Of a stretch of 64,000 nucleotides of DNA, positions 1 to 9,713 are shown one piece after another. Origin of the DNA: Aradus depressus (taxonomy: Eukaryota; Arthropoda; Insecta; Hemiptera; Aradidae); contig OY759222.1 of assembly GCA_963662175.1 (NCBI GenBank), positions 17,184,222 through 17,248,221 of the forward strand, written 5' to 3'. A program made the position numbers and the translations under genes. The notes under the pieces were generated by a model, which saw only the letters and a program-made list of their open reading frames with translations, did not search any database and was not told where the DNA came from. Numbering within the stretch: position 1 is the stretch's first letter; the number at the start of each line of letters is the position of its first letter.

Positions 1-425
1 CTTAGCTATACAATTAATATGTAGTACTAGCCATTAGATTATTATTTTAGTTATTTCTTAACTTAATATTTCTATACCTACGTAGAATAATGTTTTTACT
101 AACTAAAAGTGTACATTGCTGTATATGGTCAGTAATAGATATATAAATGTCGTTTTATGCGTATAATCTTATTTATTTATTTTTTTATAGATCTATTTTT
201 TTTTTTTTTATAAGTCTATATTTTTTAAATTATTTATAGGTACATTTTTTTTTTTTTATCCAGATTATCCAGAGCCCCATGAGGATGACAACTAACAACA
301 CCGCCATACATAGTCAAAATAGGGCCTATCTTTAAAGAGTCTGGTCGCCAGTTCCAAAGAGTGTTCACTCTCCCCCTAAATTCGTCCCTTCGTCAAATTG
401 CCTGAAAAGCGATAGTTGTCTTCAG
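1..425. other. AT-rich, unassigned
   Basis: The first 240 bases are AT-rich with T runs. From 250 to 425 the sequence is more GC-rich but no open frame or known element is recognised. It should lie within or beyond the POT-like gene. Confidence 0.4.
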
Positions 426-719
426 AGAGCGCCGATAGTTCAGAGATAGTTTCCTTGCTTGGTTCGAATTCCGGCCGAGTCTCTTACATTTTTTATCTGG
501 AAGATTTTTTAGTTGGGAGATTAAAAAAAAAAAAAACTTGAGCACGCCGTCTTTCTGGATACGACGTTAAGCAATGGTCCCGAACCTGTGCAGGAACTTG
601 TTAAAGGTTCCTGCCCTATGCATCTAAACAGGTAGTCAAAATATACCATTTCCACAGTAGAGTCGGAGTCATGCAGTAGACTATTATGACCTCATAGTTG
701 AAGCCCGGGCAAGAGTCAC
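426..719 (+). mobile_element. tRNA-headed SINE, diverged copy
   Basis: The tRNA-like head (GCGCCGATAGTTCAG, box B GGTTCGAATTCC) is followed by the family body (ACGCCGTC, GTTAAGCAATGGTCCCGA, CACAGTAGAGTCGG, TAGTTGAAGCCCGGGCAAGAGTCA). A poly-A run sits inside the linker. Confidence 0.8.
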
Positions 720-796
720 AAAAACAAACAACAACATTTTGTCTTATAACCTGATAATCGTAGTTGTTTAAAAGGTCCAATTTTGATATAATTTTC

Positions 797-1289
797 AGAC
801 GTCGCACAATGTGAAATTTATGAGTTTTGATTTTCAAAATTCGAGCTCCCGCTCAATTTTTGATCAATTTGGATGAAACTAGGTGCAAAATATTTGTGAA
901 AGCTGGCTTTTTATCAGGTAACTGCGGGTTTCACAATCAATGAATCCATTAAAACCACCAAAAGTGGCAAAAATAGCCAATATATTGAATTTGGACCACT
1001 TTAGGCCAAAATGACAACATTAGGACCACTTTTGGCTAAAATAAATATTGAATTCGTAATCAGCGACCCAAAAAACATTCATTTAAGTTGTAAAAATCCG
1101 TTAACAAAAACTTAGACAAAAAAAAAAAAAAATTTCGCGGGGTTTAGGCAGCTGTCAATTGGCATATAATACCATGATTGTGAAACCCGCAGTTACCTAG
1201 TTTCATCCAAATTGATCAAAAATTGAGCGGGGACTCGAATTTTGAAAATCAAAACACATAAATTTTATACTGTGCGTCGTCAGAACTTA
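797..1289. repeat. MITE-like element with ~90-bp terminal inverted repeats
   Basis: The left arm 797-887 (GACGTCGCACA... AATTTTTGATCAATTTGG) is repeated inverted at 1197-1288. A second matched block, GTAACTGCGGGTTTCACAAT at 919-938, pairs with 1175-1196. The interior is AT-rich with two copies of a 'gaccactttt/ggcc' phrase. No coding capacity and no superfamily assignment. Confidence 0.7.
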
Positions 1290-1800
1290 TTTTCAGTGAA
1301 GTTGCTATGGGAGGTGTAAGTTGATAAAACGTTTTATTCAAAACTATCTACATTTGCCTGATTTCTGGCACATTTTTGATTTTGACATTCAACGAAAATT
1401 TGTTTATTAGATTCTAAACTGTGTGGGTGGGATGTGCTACTGATGATGACGCTGTTACATTGAAAATCAGCGGGAATAAAGTGTACCTTCATACCTACTA
1501 GGAAAAGCTCTCTTGATAAGTGACGTCATGGTGAGAAGCACAGTTCCTCCAACATACGTCAGGGAACTGAAATAAATTATCCTGAAATATACCAAATATA
1601 ATTATTTTTAACATTAGCAACAATTGAAGGAGTGATCAGAAGAATATATATAGCGCAACACAAATTTTCATAGCGATTAAAAGTTCCTAAATCACGTGTT
1701 GTTGAACCTGTTATGTTGCTTCTTTTGAGAATTTTGAGTAACTCTTTTGTGTTCTCTGTGAACATAACACGCCTTCAAAATGTCGTAGGTGAATCACACT
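1290..1800. other. Unassigned, with a decayed hammerhead-like phrase
   Basis: At 1425-1460, GTGTGGGTGGG is followed by CTGATGATGACGCTGTTACA. This matches the insertion at 25261-25720 but has lost the right half of stem II. Nothing else is recognised. A 62-codon open frame on the minus strand (1577-1765) has no support. Confidence 0.4.
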
Positions 1801-1804
1801 TAGC

Positions 1805-2014
1805 ACGAATTAATCAATTATGTTGACGCTCTCCCTCTAAAGCCAATCGACCCTTTGGGCTAAAACTCAATATTTCACTTACATTTCCTTCTGAATCCTC
1901 ATACTAAATTGAGTTGAGCCCCCTCTGATTCTCCGCTCCCCCCCTTCGACTGATTCCGCTGAAAATTAATAGGTCTCGTCCTTATACGGCTTTACACATG
2001 AAATTTCGTGCCAA
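1805..2014 (+). repeat. CGE repeat, partial
   Basis: Contains the CGE phrases AATTAATCAATTA, GGGCTAAAACTCAATATT, TGATTCCGCTGAAAATTAATAGG and ends at AAATTTCGTGCCAA, where SINE 2015-2230 begins. Confidence 0.65.
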
Positions 2015-2230
2015 TAGTTAGTTATTATGACTCATGCCCGGGCTTTAACTGAGAGGTCATATCGCCTACTACCAGAGCGCTCGTTCGTCACTCTGGTGGA
2101 CATGAGCCCGACTCTATTGTGCGAGTCCTAAATTGTTATTCACCTAGGGCAGGGGTCTTTAAGGACCCCGGTTTCAAACCCTTGAGCTCAGAAGGCAAGC
2201 ACGCATACCACTGAGCTACCGGCGCTCTCT
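2015..2230 (-). mobile_element. tRNA-headed SINE with internal deletion
   Basis: Reads from the tail (TTAGTTATTATGACTCATGCCCGG) to the head (CACTGAGCTACCGGCGC). The middle, including the GTCCCATCCGAAGGACGG block, is deleted. Confidence 0.8.
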
Positions 2231-2590
2231 CTAGTAAAATATATATTACATTTGGGAATAATAATAGTAGTTCTAATTCGGTAAATTATGTTTTTTCAAA
2301 ATTTGTTTTTCCCTGAGTTCGATCATTTTTATAGAAGAAGTTGCTAAGTGCATGTTTATTTCATAACACTTTAACTTTGTTATCGATATTATTGTAATTC
2401 TACCAAAATTACAGTTAAATGAAGAGTCTATTTTAAAAAATGCAGGCCTAAACAAAATCCACCAAAAGTATAAAATTCAAACAAAGATAATTTAAAACAA
2501 TTTTGTGACATAACATGTTCATCCACTTGCTCCTTTATTTATTGCTAAAATAATTAAAAAATAAATAAATAATATAAAAAAAAAGGTTAC
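2231..2590. other. AT-rich intronic stretch
   Basis: Nothing recognised. A 60-codon minus-strand frame at 2273-2455 has neither splice sites nor family resemblance. Confidence 0.4.
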
Positions 2591-2732
2591 TTAATTTTTC
2601 CAAAATATGAATCTGATAAAATGGCTCCTATAAGAACGGCAAAGTATTTCAAAAAATTAAAGGAATGTAAAACGCGGGTTACTTCATCATCTTCTAATTC
2701 GAGCATAACTTGAAAGTAGAGAGTCATCAAAC
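2591..2732 (-). CDS. POT/SLC15-like peptide transporter, internal exon
   Basis: The minus strand reads an acceptor (TTTCAG) before 2732 and a donor (GTAACC) after 2591. The 142-nt exon has 2+46x3+2 phasing and no stop. It encodes LMTLYFQVMLELEDD and, later, FLKYFAVLIGAILSDSYFGK. This matches the end of TM1 to TM2 of proton-coupled oligopeptide transporters, in which a GA(x)2ADS(x)2GKFK signature follows TM2. Integral membrane importers of di- and tripeptides are expected for the family. The split codon (A|GT, Ser) joins it to the exon at 3831-3924. The following exon, from TM3 on, was not found and must lie left of the window or be missed. Confidence 0.82.
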
Positions 2733-3029
2733 CTGAAATTTACAATAAACACATTTTTAGTAAATAAATATGAGTCGATTAGATACAAAACCAGCTTTAT
2801 CCACTTTTTTTTGTTACAATTCTATGAAGGGGGGAAATATAATAATGGATATTATAGTTGACATATAATAATACACCTTAAAGGTCAGTCCAATGTAGGT
2901 ACGTTATTGTTTTATTTATTCATTTATAATTTTTTATTTATTTAGATTTTTTTTCTTCATTCATTTATATTTGATTAAATTGTTTTTTTTAAATATATAT
3001 TATCGTTACATTGTTTTCTTTCTTTTCTA

Positions 3030-3185
3030 TATCTCACACATTGGGACCTGATGATGGGACGTAAGAACGTCCCGAAACATAGTTGGGATAAAGACACATC
3101 CGAAGAGTTTTTTTTGAAAAATAGTTATTTTAATTTTTATTAAATTGAAAAATGTGTCTACTTATTATAAATGTATCTATGTATT
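3030..3185 (+). mobile_element. Hammerhead-bearing element, partial (copy A)
   Basis: The core at 3048-3084 is followed by GTTGGGATAAAGACACATCC and an AT-rich segment ending ATGTGTCTACTTATTATAA. The same segment is found inverted at 46795-46920, so it is a repeat family. Left boundary and TSD are not determined. Confidence 0.55.
3048..3084 (+). ncRNA. Hammerhead-ribozyme-like core A
   Basis: CTGATGA (3048-3054), one extra T, a perfect 7-bp stem II (3056-3062 with 3067-3073, loop AAGA), GAAAC (3074-3078), then ATAGTT, giving a two-pair stem III AC/GU closed by ATA. Flanking stem I pairing is weak in cis. Confidence 0.55.
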
Positions 3186-3199
3186 AATTTTTTTTTTTT

Positions 3200-3456
3200 A
3201 GGCAGTTATTAGAGTTATTATGTTAAGCCTCTTCCTTAACCCCGCCTTTCCTCTTGGTCGATTTAGCTGAACAACGACAGGTGTCGTCGTTAGAGAGTTT
3301 CTGGATTCACATATACAATTTCTTGTCGATACATTCATTCTATCGGAAGTTATCGTGTTCCCAGTCAGACACACACAAAAAATTAAATTCCGTTGAAAAT
3401 CAACATAGAATTTTTGACCTTTTACATAAATTCCCCTATACTTCGTATAATATATA
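3200..3456 (+). repeat. CGE repeat, 3' part
   Basis: Begins inside GCAGTTATTAGAG and carries the GATACATTCATTCTATCGG hairpin module. Ends with CCCCTATACTTCGTATA, then a TA repeat. Confidence 0.7.
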
Positions 3457-3830
3457 TATATATAATAACTTTGATTCTGTAGACGTTCTTTTCTACACTT
3501 CCTCCCGTCCTGGAACTCTTGTATTTTATTTTATTTCTGGTGAGTTTCAAAACGACATAAATCCAAAGTTAGTTTCAAAACCAGATATATCCTGAATATT
3601 TTATAAATAAATACAATCTCAGAGTTGAAATTTAAGGATGTGTATCCTCTACTTTATACTAATGTACAGGTGATTTCATGAATTTGTATCATTTCATCCA
3701 CATGAAATATAAAGTGTTTTTTTTTTTTTTTTCTAGAAAAAATAAGAAGTATGAATGTTGCTGGTTTTTGAATCTAAACGACTATATCTTGTATTATCTT
3801 ATTTTCAAAATAAAATATCATGAAACTTAC

Positions 3831-3924
3831 TTTTCAAACCACTTTCACAGAGATGTTCAAGCAACATACTTCCAAGAAGGACATATACAACTCTTGGAAA
3901 CTGATTATCAGGCATGCTTATAAT
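3831..3924 (-). CDS. POT/SLC15-like peptide transporter, TM1 exon
   Basis: Acceptor TTTCAG precedes 3924 and donor GTAAGT follows 3831. The 94-nt frame (31 codons plus 1 nt) reads IISMPDNQFPRVVYVLLG then SMLLEHLCESGLK. It aligns without gaps to the YPxxVxFIIxxEFCERFxFYGxR block that opens POT-family transporters and continues in phase into exon 2732-2591. The ExxER motif that carries proton coupling in canonical members reads MxxEH here, so this is a divergent member or a changed mechanism. That reading rests on alignment by eye. A residual alternative is that the gene is a decaying paralogue. Confidence 0.75.
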
Positions 3925-4049
3925 CTGAAATATACCTATTGTATAAAAAATAAGCTCAAGATATTTTATATGTAATGTATAATATTTTTTTATTTGTGAA
4001 ATTAGGGTTAAAAAGTAACTCCAATTTAGAGAGAGAAAAAAAATATATA

Positions 4050-4458
4050 CAGTAGAACTTCGATTAACTGTGTTTGCGATTAACCGTGGTCTGTAAGTAG
4101 TAAGTATAGGTTCCTAGAAACTTGCGAGGCTGATTCAGAGTACGATGACAATTATGGCAGTTTTGACGCTAAAGAAGAAAACATTCAGACAAGTCAAGCA
4201 ATGGAAGCAGTTGATGTCCTCCTCAACTTCCGCGAACAAGAAAATTTTGACTTCCATGAATTTGAAAAAAAATAGAACTGAAGTAAGGAAAATCGTTAAT
4301 AGAAGGATTACTTTATATTTCAAGTCTTGATAACGTTATAACATGATAATGTACACACATATGTAATTCGTTAAATAAAAAATATCTCGATTAACCGTGG
4401 TTTTCATTTATCCGTGTGACCTCCCCCCCCATTAGCCCGGATAATCGAGGTTCTACTA
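4050..4458 (+). mobile_element. pogo/Tigger-like DNA transposon remnant
   Basis: Termini AGTAGAACTTCGATTAA and, inverted, AGTAGAACCTCGATTAT are flanked by TA at 4048-4049 and 4459-4460. The interior reads ADSEYDDNYGSFDAKEEN and AMEAVDVLLNFREQ, then a stop near 4275, resembling the acidic C-terminal end of jerky/Tigger-type transposases. At 409 bp it is an internally deleted copy, lacking the DDE core. Confidence 0.75.
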
Positions 4459-4482
4459 TATATAAAACAAAAAATAGTCGTG

Positions 4483-4597
4483 ATACTTAACATTTTTGCA
4501 GAGATATTGTGAAACACTTGATAAAAATATATATTATATATTATTTGTGAAATAGACAATATTTTTTAAAAACATACGTTTTCTTTATTTTTAAAAA
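4483..4597 (+). repeat. Terminal segment of the hammerhead-associated element
   Basis: GATACTTAACATTTTTGCAG, AGATATTGTGAAACACTTGA and GTGAAATAGACAATATT occur in the same order as at the right end of insertion 7633-8368 (inverted). No ribozyme core is seen in this piece. Confidence 0.5.
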
Positions 4598-4599
4598 AT

Positions 4600-4825
4600 A
4601 GTCGGTGAATCAACATCTATATACTTCCCTAGCAATAATTAATTAAGTTTTCGGTGTCCCTTCAAAGCCAATCGACAATTCGGACAGAAACTCAATATCT
4701 GACATACATCTGGCTGAAAATTAGTAGGTGTCGTCCTTAGAGAGTGTTGAATTTACATACGCTCGTGTCAATACATTAGTGTCAATACATTACAATGGCA
4801 GTTATTCAAGTTGAAACACAAAACC
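4600..4825 (+). repeat. CGE repeat, 5' end
   Basis: The 5' signature GTCGGTGAATCA, then TACTTCCC and TAATTAATTAAGTTTTCG, continues through GGTGTCGTCCTTAGAGAG to two TCAATACATTA modules. Confidence 0.65.
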
Positions 4826-5514
4826 CTGCTAGAGTTTGAAAATATCACATCATCTTAATTATCAAACGTCATGATAAGTTATAAAGCCCCATAATAAGAT
4901 GGACAATCTCGTAAATACAAAAAGATAAAATAAAATAAAGAAATTAATAAATATATACACATATGTATGTACATTTTATTCGATGTTTATTATAAGTAAC
5001 CATTTTAAAGTAGGTACATTTTAGGTTAATAAAGTTCTGTTGAAGTTTTTGGCATTTTTAACTATTTAACACAGAATAAAACTAAACGTATTAAATTAAT
5101 AATCAAGAGTATTATCTTAATACATAAACCATATACAAACACGTAGGACACAACAGCTCATCGACACCGATCTAAACTCGTAGTTGACTTGTACGCATGC
5201 GCTACGCATCCCCCTCCATAGCGTTTCATGTTTGTCTTTTTATGTCGAGGTATTTCGATTTACTAGTTTCGCTAAAGAAGTGCACTTCAAGAAATGTGTT
5301 GTACCAAACGTTCAGCAATTAGGATCAACAAAACAGTGCAAGGCTCTGTTAGGTTCTCTAATTATGAGGTTTTAAAATAACAAAAAATATCGCACATTTT
5401 AACACTTAAAATAACTGTTAAAATTAATTGTAGAATTGCTAAATAACAAGAAAAAAACATGTCATTGTATCTTTTCAACAATGACATACCTAACCTACTT
5501 TCAGTTTTTTTTTT
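4826..5514. other. AT-rich, unassigned
   Basis: The block 5150-5350 is more GC-rich (CATGCGCTACGCATCCCCC) but gives no convincing exon. Confidence 0.35.
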
Positions 5515-5846
5515 TTTGTGGCCTTAGCTTTTCGCCATAGCCAATTTATTCAATATTAAATTTACACCTTTGCATTCACCGACCCTGAAAACTGCACAAT
5601 ACTACCATATATGTCAGTGTTGTTTGATGCCAATAATGTGGTGTAGCAAAAAGGCTGTGTTACCAATTTCTCTACAGTGGATAACATTGTTAAACTTTCA
5701 ATTCGATATTTGCTACAACTCATAATCAAGTGTTCCAGAGTCTCGACCTCGTCACAATGCCTACACTTGGAGGTTTCGGTCAGACCTATTCTGTGCAGAT
5801 ACCATCCACAAATACCTTGATTAGCTCTCAGTCGGCAAATTGACTT
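5515..5846 (-). mobile_element. Non-LTR retrotransposon 3' fragment
   Basis: The minus strand from 5845 reads CRLRANQGICGWYLHRIGL, then SKCRHCDEVETLEHLIMSC. This is the CCHC-like C-terminal end that follows the RT/RNase H region in many LINEs (CxxC...H...C). Upstream domains are absent. Confidence 0.75.
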
Positions 5847-5849
5847 TCA

Positions 5850-6769
5850 GTTAGATACAAACTATCACTATTTATTATTGGACATCAATTATTTATTATT
5901 TTTTTATTATTCGATTTTGGGTTGTATGAGATTTTCAGGTAATACATTAATTTTTATGCAGCTATGCATCTCCCAATTTCAAATTATCGACTTAAACCAT
6001 AATAAATAAATAAAACAAACTGGATTTGAACCACATAAATATTGTCTATTCTACAAGAAATTTGTAGAAATATTTTCTGAGTGCGAATCATACATATAGT
6101 AACATCAGGTAGGTAAGAAGGGTTTGAATTTTCAACTAGGAAATCCCCGTTTCTAGAGATTTATGTTAGGAATTTCTTTGATTTGAAATATTTTTTATCT
6201 TTAAAACAAAAACAAAAAAAAACATTATAGCTAAACAGGTTACTTCATAGTTTAGAACAACAATAAATAAAGCCGCTAAAAATAACATTTGTATGAATAA
6301 ACAAATTTATTCTAACTAAACCAGTTCTGTCCAAGTAGTGTGATGGTTATTTTTATTACATATATCATTAATTGTAGTCAATATATATTATCATTATTTG
6401 ATTTTTATCTTTATTTTGTTATAATTTTAATTTATATCATCATTATTATTCATTTAGTTATTTTAAAGATATGAAAAACTTCTGATTTTAATTTTATTAA
6501 TGTTCTCATGCTATCAATAATAATTTCATCGTTAAATGATCATCAAAAAGAACATTCACGCATATAAATAAGTTTATCTTGTTAGTATGTAATAATTTTG
6601 AGATTTACTACGGTTATTGACAACAACAAAAAAAAAAGGGAAGAAATTATTTCAGACCAAAGAAATTGCTAACTTTAAGACACTGGGATTTCCTGGTTGA
6701 ATGTTCAACCCTTACCTACCTGAAGTACCTATGTGTATGATTCGAACTCAGTGAACATATCTAGTTCAT
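5850..6769. other. AT-rich, unassigned
   Basis: Contains one more piece of the hammerhead-associated family (AATATTGTCTATTCTACAAG at 6039-6058, followed by AAATTTGTAGAAATATTTTC). GGTAAGAAGGGTTTGAATT at 6112-6130 recurs inverted near 6705. No gene seen. Confidence 0.35.
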
Positions 6770-6958
6770 AACTAAACCTGACGATATGGTAATTCGAAAA
6801 TCGGTAGTTTATGTACATATTTCTTGTGGAATAGACAATATTAAAAAAATAATAATAAGTTTTATTTATTTATTATAAGTTTCCACAATATCTCAATCTT
6901 AGGGTTTAAATTATAATAATGTTAAACGTTTCGGAAGATACCTCCCATCCTCAGTCAT

Positions 6959-6960
<2 letters not shown>
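6770..6960. mobile_element. Two opposed pieces of the hammerhead-associated element
   Basis: The plus strand has a degenerate core (CTGACGA at 6778, GAAAA at 6796) followed by GTGGAATAGACAATATT. The minus strand has core E at 6954-6925 followed by AGATATTGTGGAAAC. The pieces converge on about 100 AT-rich bases. Confidence 0.5.
6925..6954 (-). ncRNA. Hammerhead-ribozyme-like core E
   Basis: CTGAGGA (6954-6948), extra T, stem II GGGAG/CUUCC (6946-6942 with 6937-6933), GAAAC, GTT. Stem III is the palindrome ACGT. Stem I is weak. Confidence 0.45.

Positions 6961-6993
<33 letters not shown>
6961..6993. repeat. (TA)n microsatellite
   Basis: Uninterrupted alternating TA of about 33 bases. Confidence 0.9.
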
Positions 6994-6996
<3 letters not shown>

Positions 6997-7632
6997 TGGG
7001 CTAGTGCTTTGCACCTAGGGACCTAAGCATCCAATGCTCTTTTCACTTCCCAGGAAGCACTGGGCTTCCACCTTACCGTTTACACTACCAATAATAAGTC
7101 CTTCATGAAGGACCCGGTCTCCCAGTTTTTTTATTGAATCTGAAAATGCTCCCGTAGTCCAATCTTCTTTTATGATCACATCTTCACCAAAAATTAGGGA
7201 TCTTGTCAGAGCATATGCCCAGGAAGTGTGCCACCGTCTCGTCTTCTCCACATCTGTCACTGTGTGTCTATTGAACGGACCGTGTCCTGTGAGAACTCCA
7301 GTCAGTTGCCAAAGCTCGTTCCTTTTGAAGTTCAGGATCACATCCTTCAACACCTTGGACTCCCCTCCCAGGAACATCTTCGACTGTCTACGTCTGGTTA
7401 TTTCTCTCCATGACTAGTCCAAAAGGTCTCTCTAGTCTAGTTTTTAATCAGGGTTCAGTATACCTCTCGAGATATTCCTAGTACTGTTTCTGGCTCGATG
7501 AAGGGCTTACATGAACCTTCCTTGGCTAGTCGGTCTGCCTCCTCGTTTCCCTGAATCCCCGAGTGGTCGGGGAGCCATTGTCCCACATTCCCTTACTAGC
7601 TTTCTGATTTCAGCGCTGGCAAGTGCTGCTTA

Positions 7633-8368
7633 GTAAGAAGTATAAATAAAAACTAATGTTTTTTAAAAATATTGTCTATTTCACAAGATATTTTGTGAAT
7701 ATCTTGTGATTTTTTTATTTGCAATCTATATACAATATATACATAATAATCAAATATGTGGTCAAAAAAGAAAAAAAATATTACAACGTCACTTGATGGG
7801 AGAAGCCAGCCAGCGCTGACACTCCCTCGAAAGTTAATTGTCATTATTCACTATCCTCAGAGAGAAGATCAGAGGCCAACTCCTGTTCAAACGGCGGGGA
7901 GGATTGTCAGGATGGGAATGCGAGGAAAGGTCTTTATGCGAGAAGATTTTGTTTCTGTGGAATGATTGGAATCGGGATGTGATTAATTCATTCAGAGAAG
8001 TTTCAACTGGAATGCTTGGATACGATTGATGTTGGATTGTTTAGCTGTACCCCAAAGTTCGAGTCCGTAGGTCCAAATTAGACGTACAATGTCTTGTATA
8101 TCGTAAGTTTGTTGTTAGTAGTAAGTTTCGATTTTGATCCAAGTAGTCGACGTAACAGTCCGTATCTTCGATTCAGTTCTTGTCGTTTAAGTCGTGTATG
8201 TGGGTTCTACGTAAGTCTACTGACTAGGTAAAACCGATGTAGCGAACTTGGTTTGTAGAAGAAATCAGGGAGTTTTGGGAAATAGACAATATTTTAAAAA
8301 AACATTCGTTATATTTATATTTTTTATTAAGTATTTCACAATATCTCTGCAAAATGTTAAGTATCATT
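7633..8368. mobile_element. Hammerhead-associated (Penelope-like?) insertion with 12-bp TSD
   Basis: 736 bp between direct repeats AAGTGCTGCTTA (7621-7632, 8369-8380) inside the LINE. Inverted arms AATATTGTCTATTTCAC (7669-7685) and GGGAAATAGACAATATT (8278-8294) mark its ends. The right end reads TTTCACAATATCTCTGCAAA. This is the same terminal phrase as in insertion 15679-15962. A second LINE fragment lies within it. Confidence 0.65.
7790..8262 (-). mobile_element. Jockey-like LINE RT C-terminal fragment, nested
   Basis: The minus strand near 8100 reads IQDIVRLIWTYGLELWGTAK then NINRIQAFQLKLLR. This is the conserved block after the RT domain in Jockey-clade elements. Downstream the frame is broken. 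It lies wholly inside insertion 7633-8368. Confidence 0.75.
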
Positions 8369-8533
8369 AAGTGCTGCTTATCTATCTAAGATTTTCACCT
8401 TCTCCACGTCACTATTCATTACCTCTCGTCTAGGTGCGCAATATTTTATATCAGACATTTCCTTAGTAACTATAAAATTATCAATTCTTGATGATTTTGT
8501 ACTTACTTTTTAGTCCATTTAATGAGACCTGTA

Positions 8534-8563
8534 TTGAGGACGGGAGGTGGCTCTCGAAACGTT
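8534..8563 (+). ncRNA. Hammerhead-ribozyme-like core G (C3 changed)
   Basis: TTGAGGA (first C replaced by T), extra C, stem II GGGAG/CUCUC (8542-8546 with 8551-8555, one G-U pair, loop GTGG), GAAAC, GTT. Same subfamily as core E but with a different stem II strand, and pairing is retained. The C3 change should abolish activity. Confidence 0.4.
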
Positions 8564-8675
8564 TAACGTTATTATAATTCAAGCCGATGACTTACACTAC
8601 ATTGGTTGATATATAGCTGCATACAAATACAAATAAGAGATTATTTATAATTTAAATAAAATAAAATATATTTAC

Positions 8676-8768
8676 CGACGAAAACACATCATTCTGTTCG
8701 TCTGATCTGCTTGGCGGAGAAGGATGACCTTCTGGAGGAACGTTTTGCTCCTCAGGTTGCACATTATT
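8676..8768 (-). CDS. Candidate N-terminal exon of the POT/SLC15-like gene
   Basis: A 93-nt stretch is open in one minus-strand frame and is bounded by an acceptor (TTTTTAG) and a donor (GTAAAT). It encodes 31 residues rich in Pro, Glu, Gln and Ser (NNVQPEEQNVPPEGH... DVFSS), a typical disordered cytosolic leader. It starts and ends in phase 0, which fits the phase-0 start of the TM1 exon at 3924. Base composition is visibly less AT-rich than the surroundings. No homology can be claimed for such low-complexity residues. An exon further upstream carrying the start codon was not identified. Confidence 0.5.
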
Positions 8769-8819
8769 CTAAAAATTCATTGTTTTGTTCTAATTAATTA
8801 TAATAAAGTTCAAATAAAA

Positions 8820-8930
8820 TAAATCGTTTTGAAATATTGTCTATTCCACAAAAAAAAAAAAAAAACTGCATACATAAACCAGTTTTGTCATTACACCATC
8901 GTCAGGTTTAGTTATAAACTAAGTTTGCAC
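8820..8930 (-). repeat. Hammerhead-associated element fragment
   Basis: On the minus strand CTAAACCTGACGATGGTG is followed by AAAACTGGTTTATGTATGCA and GTGGAATAGACAATATT, in the order seen at 6770-6850. The GAAA box has decayed. Confidence 0.5.
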
Positions 8931-9000
8931 AATAAGTCCGAGTTTCTCAACATATAATTTGCTGAGTATACACTATTATACCACTCTTCTTGTGTCTATT

Positions 9001-9261
9001 TTACACGGAGAAAACTATATTATTGCGGCAAGAAGATATCTTTGTATAGATTGGATAGTAAAACACTATTCTCATCGAGAGAATAATCTATAATCCACTA
9101 TTCCCTATCACCTAGTGGTGTCTACTATTCCCTATCACCGACACAAACTACAGAATACAATTTTTTTGCCGCTAAAAGAAATTTGCTTTGCCGCAAGAAC
9201 ATTTTTTCTTACCACAAGAATACTATTCTTGTCACAAGAATATATTTTTCTTGTGTGTGAA
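9001..9261. repeat. MITE-like element with ~45-bp imperfect TIRs
   Basis: Left TTACACGGAGAAAACTATAT and the inverse of the right end, TTCACACACAAGAAAAATAT, align over about 45 bases. The interior repeats short CAAGAA/TTCTTG words. Superfamily unknown. Confidence 0.6.
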
Positions 9262-9713
9262 TGTATAATGGATCTGTAAAAGACCCACAGCCATGCTCAG
9301 CTCAACTTAATATTTCTCTTCCACTCTGAAGTAACAGTTTAAGAATTGCTTGATTTTCTATTCTTAAAGCAGTGTTGTCAGTATAAGTTAATTTTCATAA
9401 AATGCATTAAGTATGCAGTTTTCCGTTGGTCTGCGAAACATTGTTCCTGATGAAATAATTTATTTTTAATGCACTAACCATCTAAAACTTGCAATGAAAT
9501 AAGATAAAATAAATCACATTTCTTATCCTCTATAGTAACATCTGTAACAAATTTTTCAAATGAAACTTTTTTTGTATTGGATTAATGTGAAATTTTATAA
9601 TTGAACGTTATTAGGCAAATGTCATGCAGATGGATGATGGGAATCTGAACCTCAATTGAAGCTTTGGCAATTAACAGTAATCTTTACATTCCGTTCAATA
9701 GACACCTACATAT
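9262..9713. other. Unassigned spacer
   Basis: No open frame or repeat family recognised. Confidence 0.4.

Larger units (their letters stand above)
7000..8470 (-). mobile_element. RNase-H-bearing LINE fragment split by an insertion
   Basis: The minus strand reads a partial RNase H domain (TYP-like start near 8470; ILDR*AAL at 8372-8390; WLPDHSGIQGNEEADRLAKE near 7560; the HSGIxGNExAD motif is diagnostic). It then reads LTGVLTGHGPFNRH near 7290, the usual C-terminal segment. The reading is split by 7633-8368 exactly at a 12-bp duplication. In-frame stops and shifts show it is dead. Confidence 0.8.
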
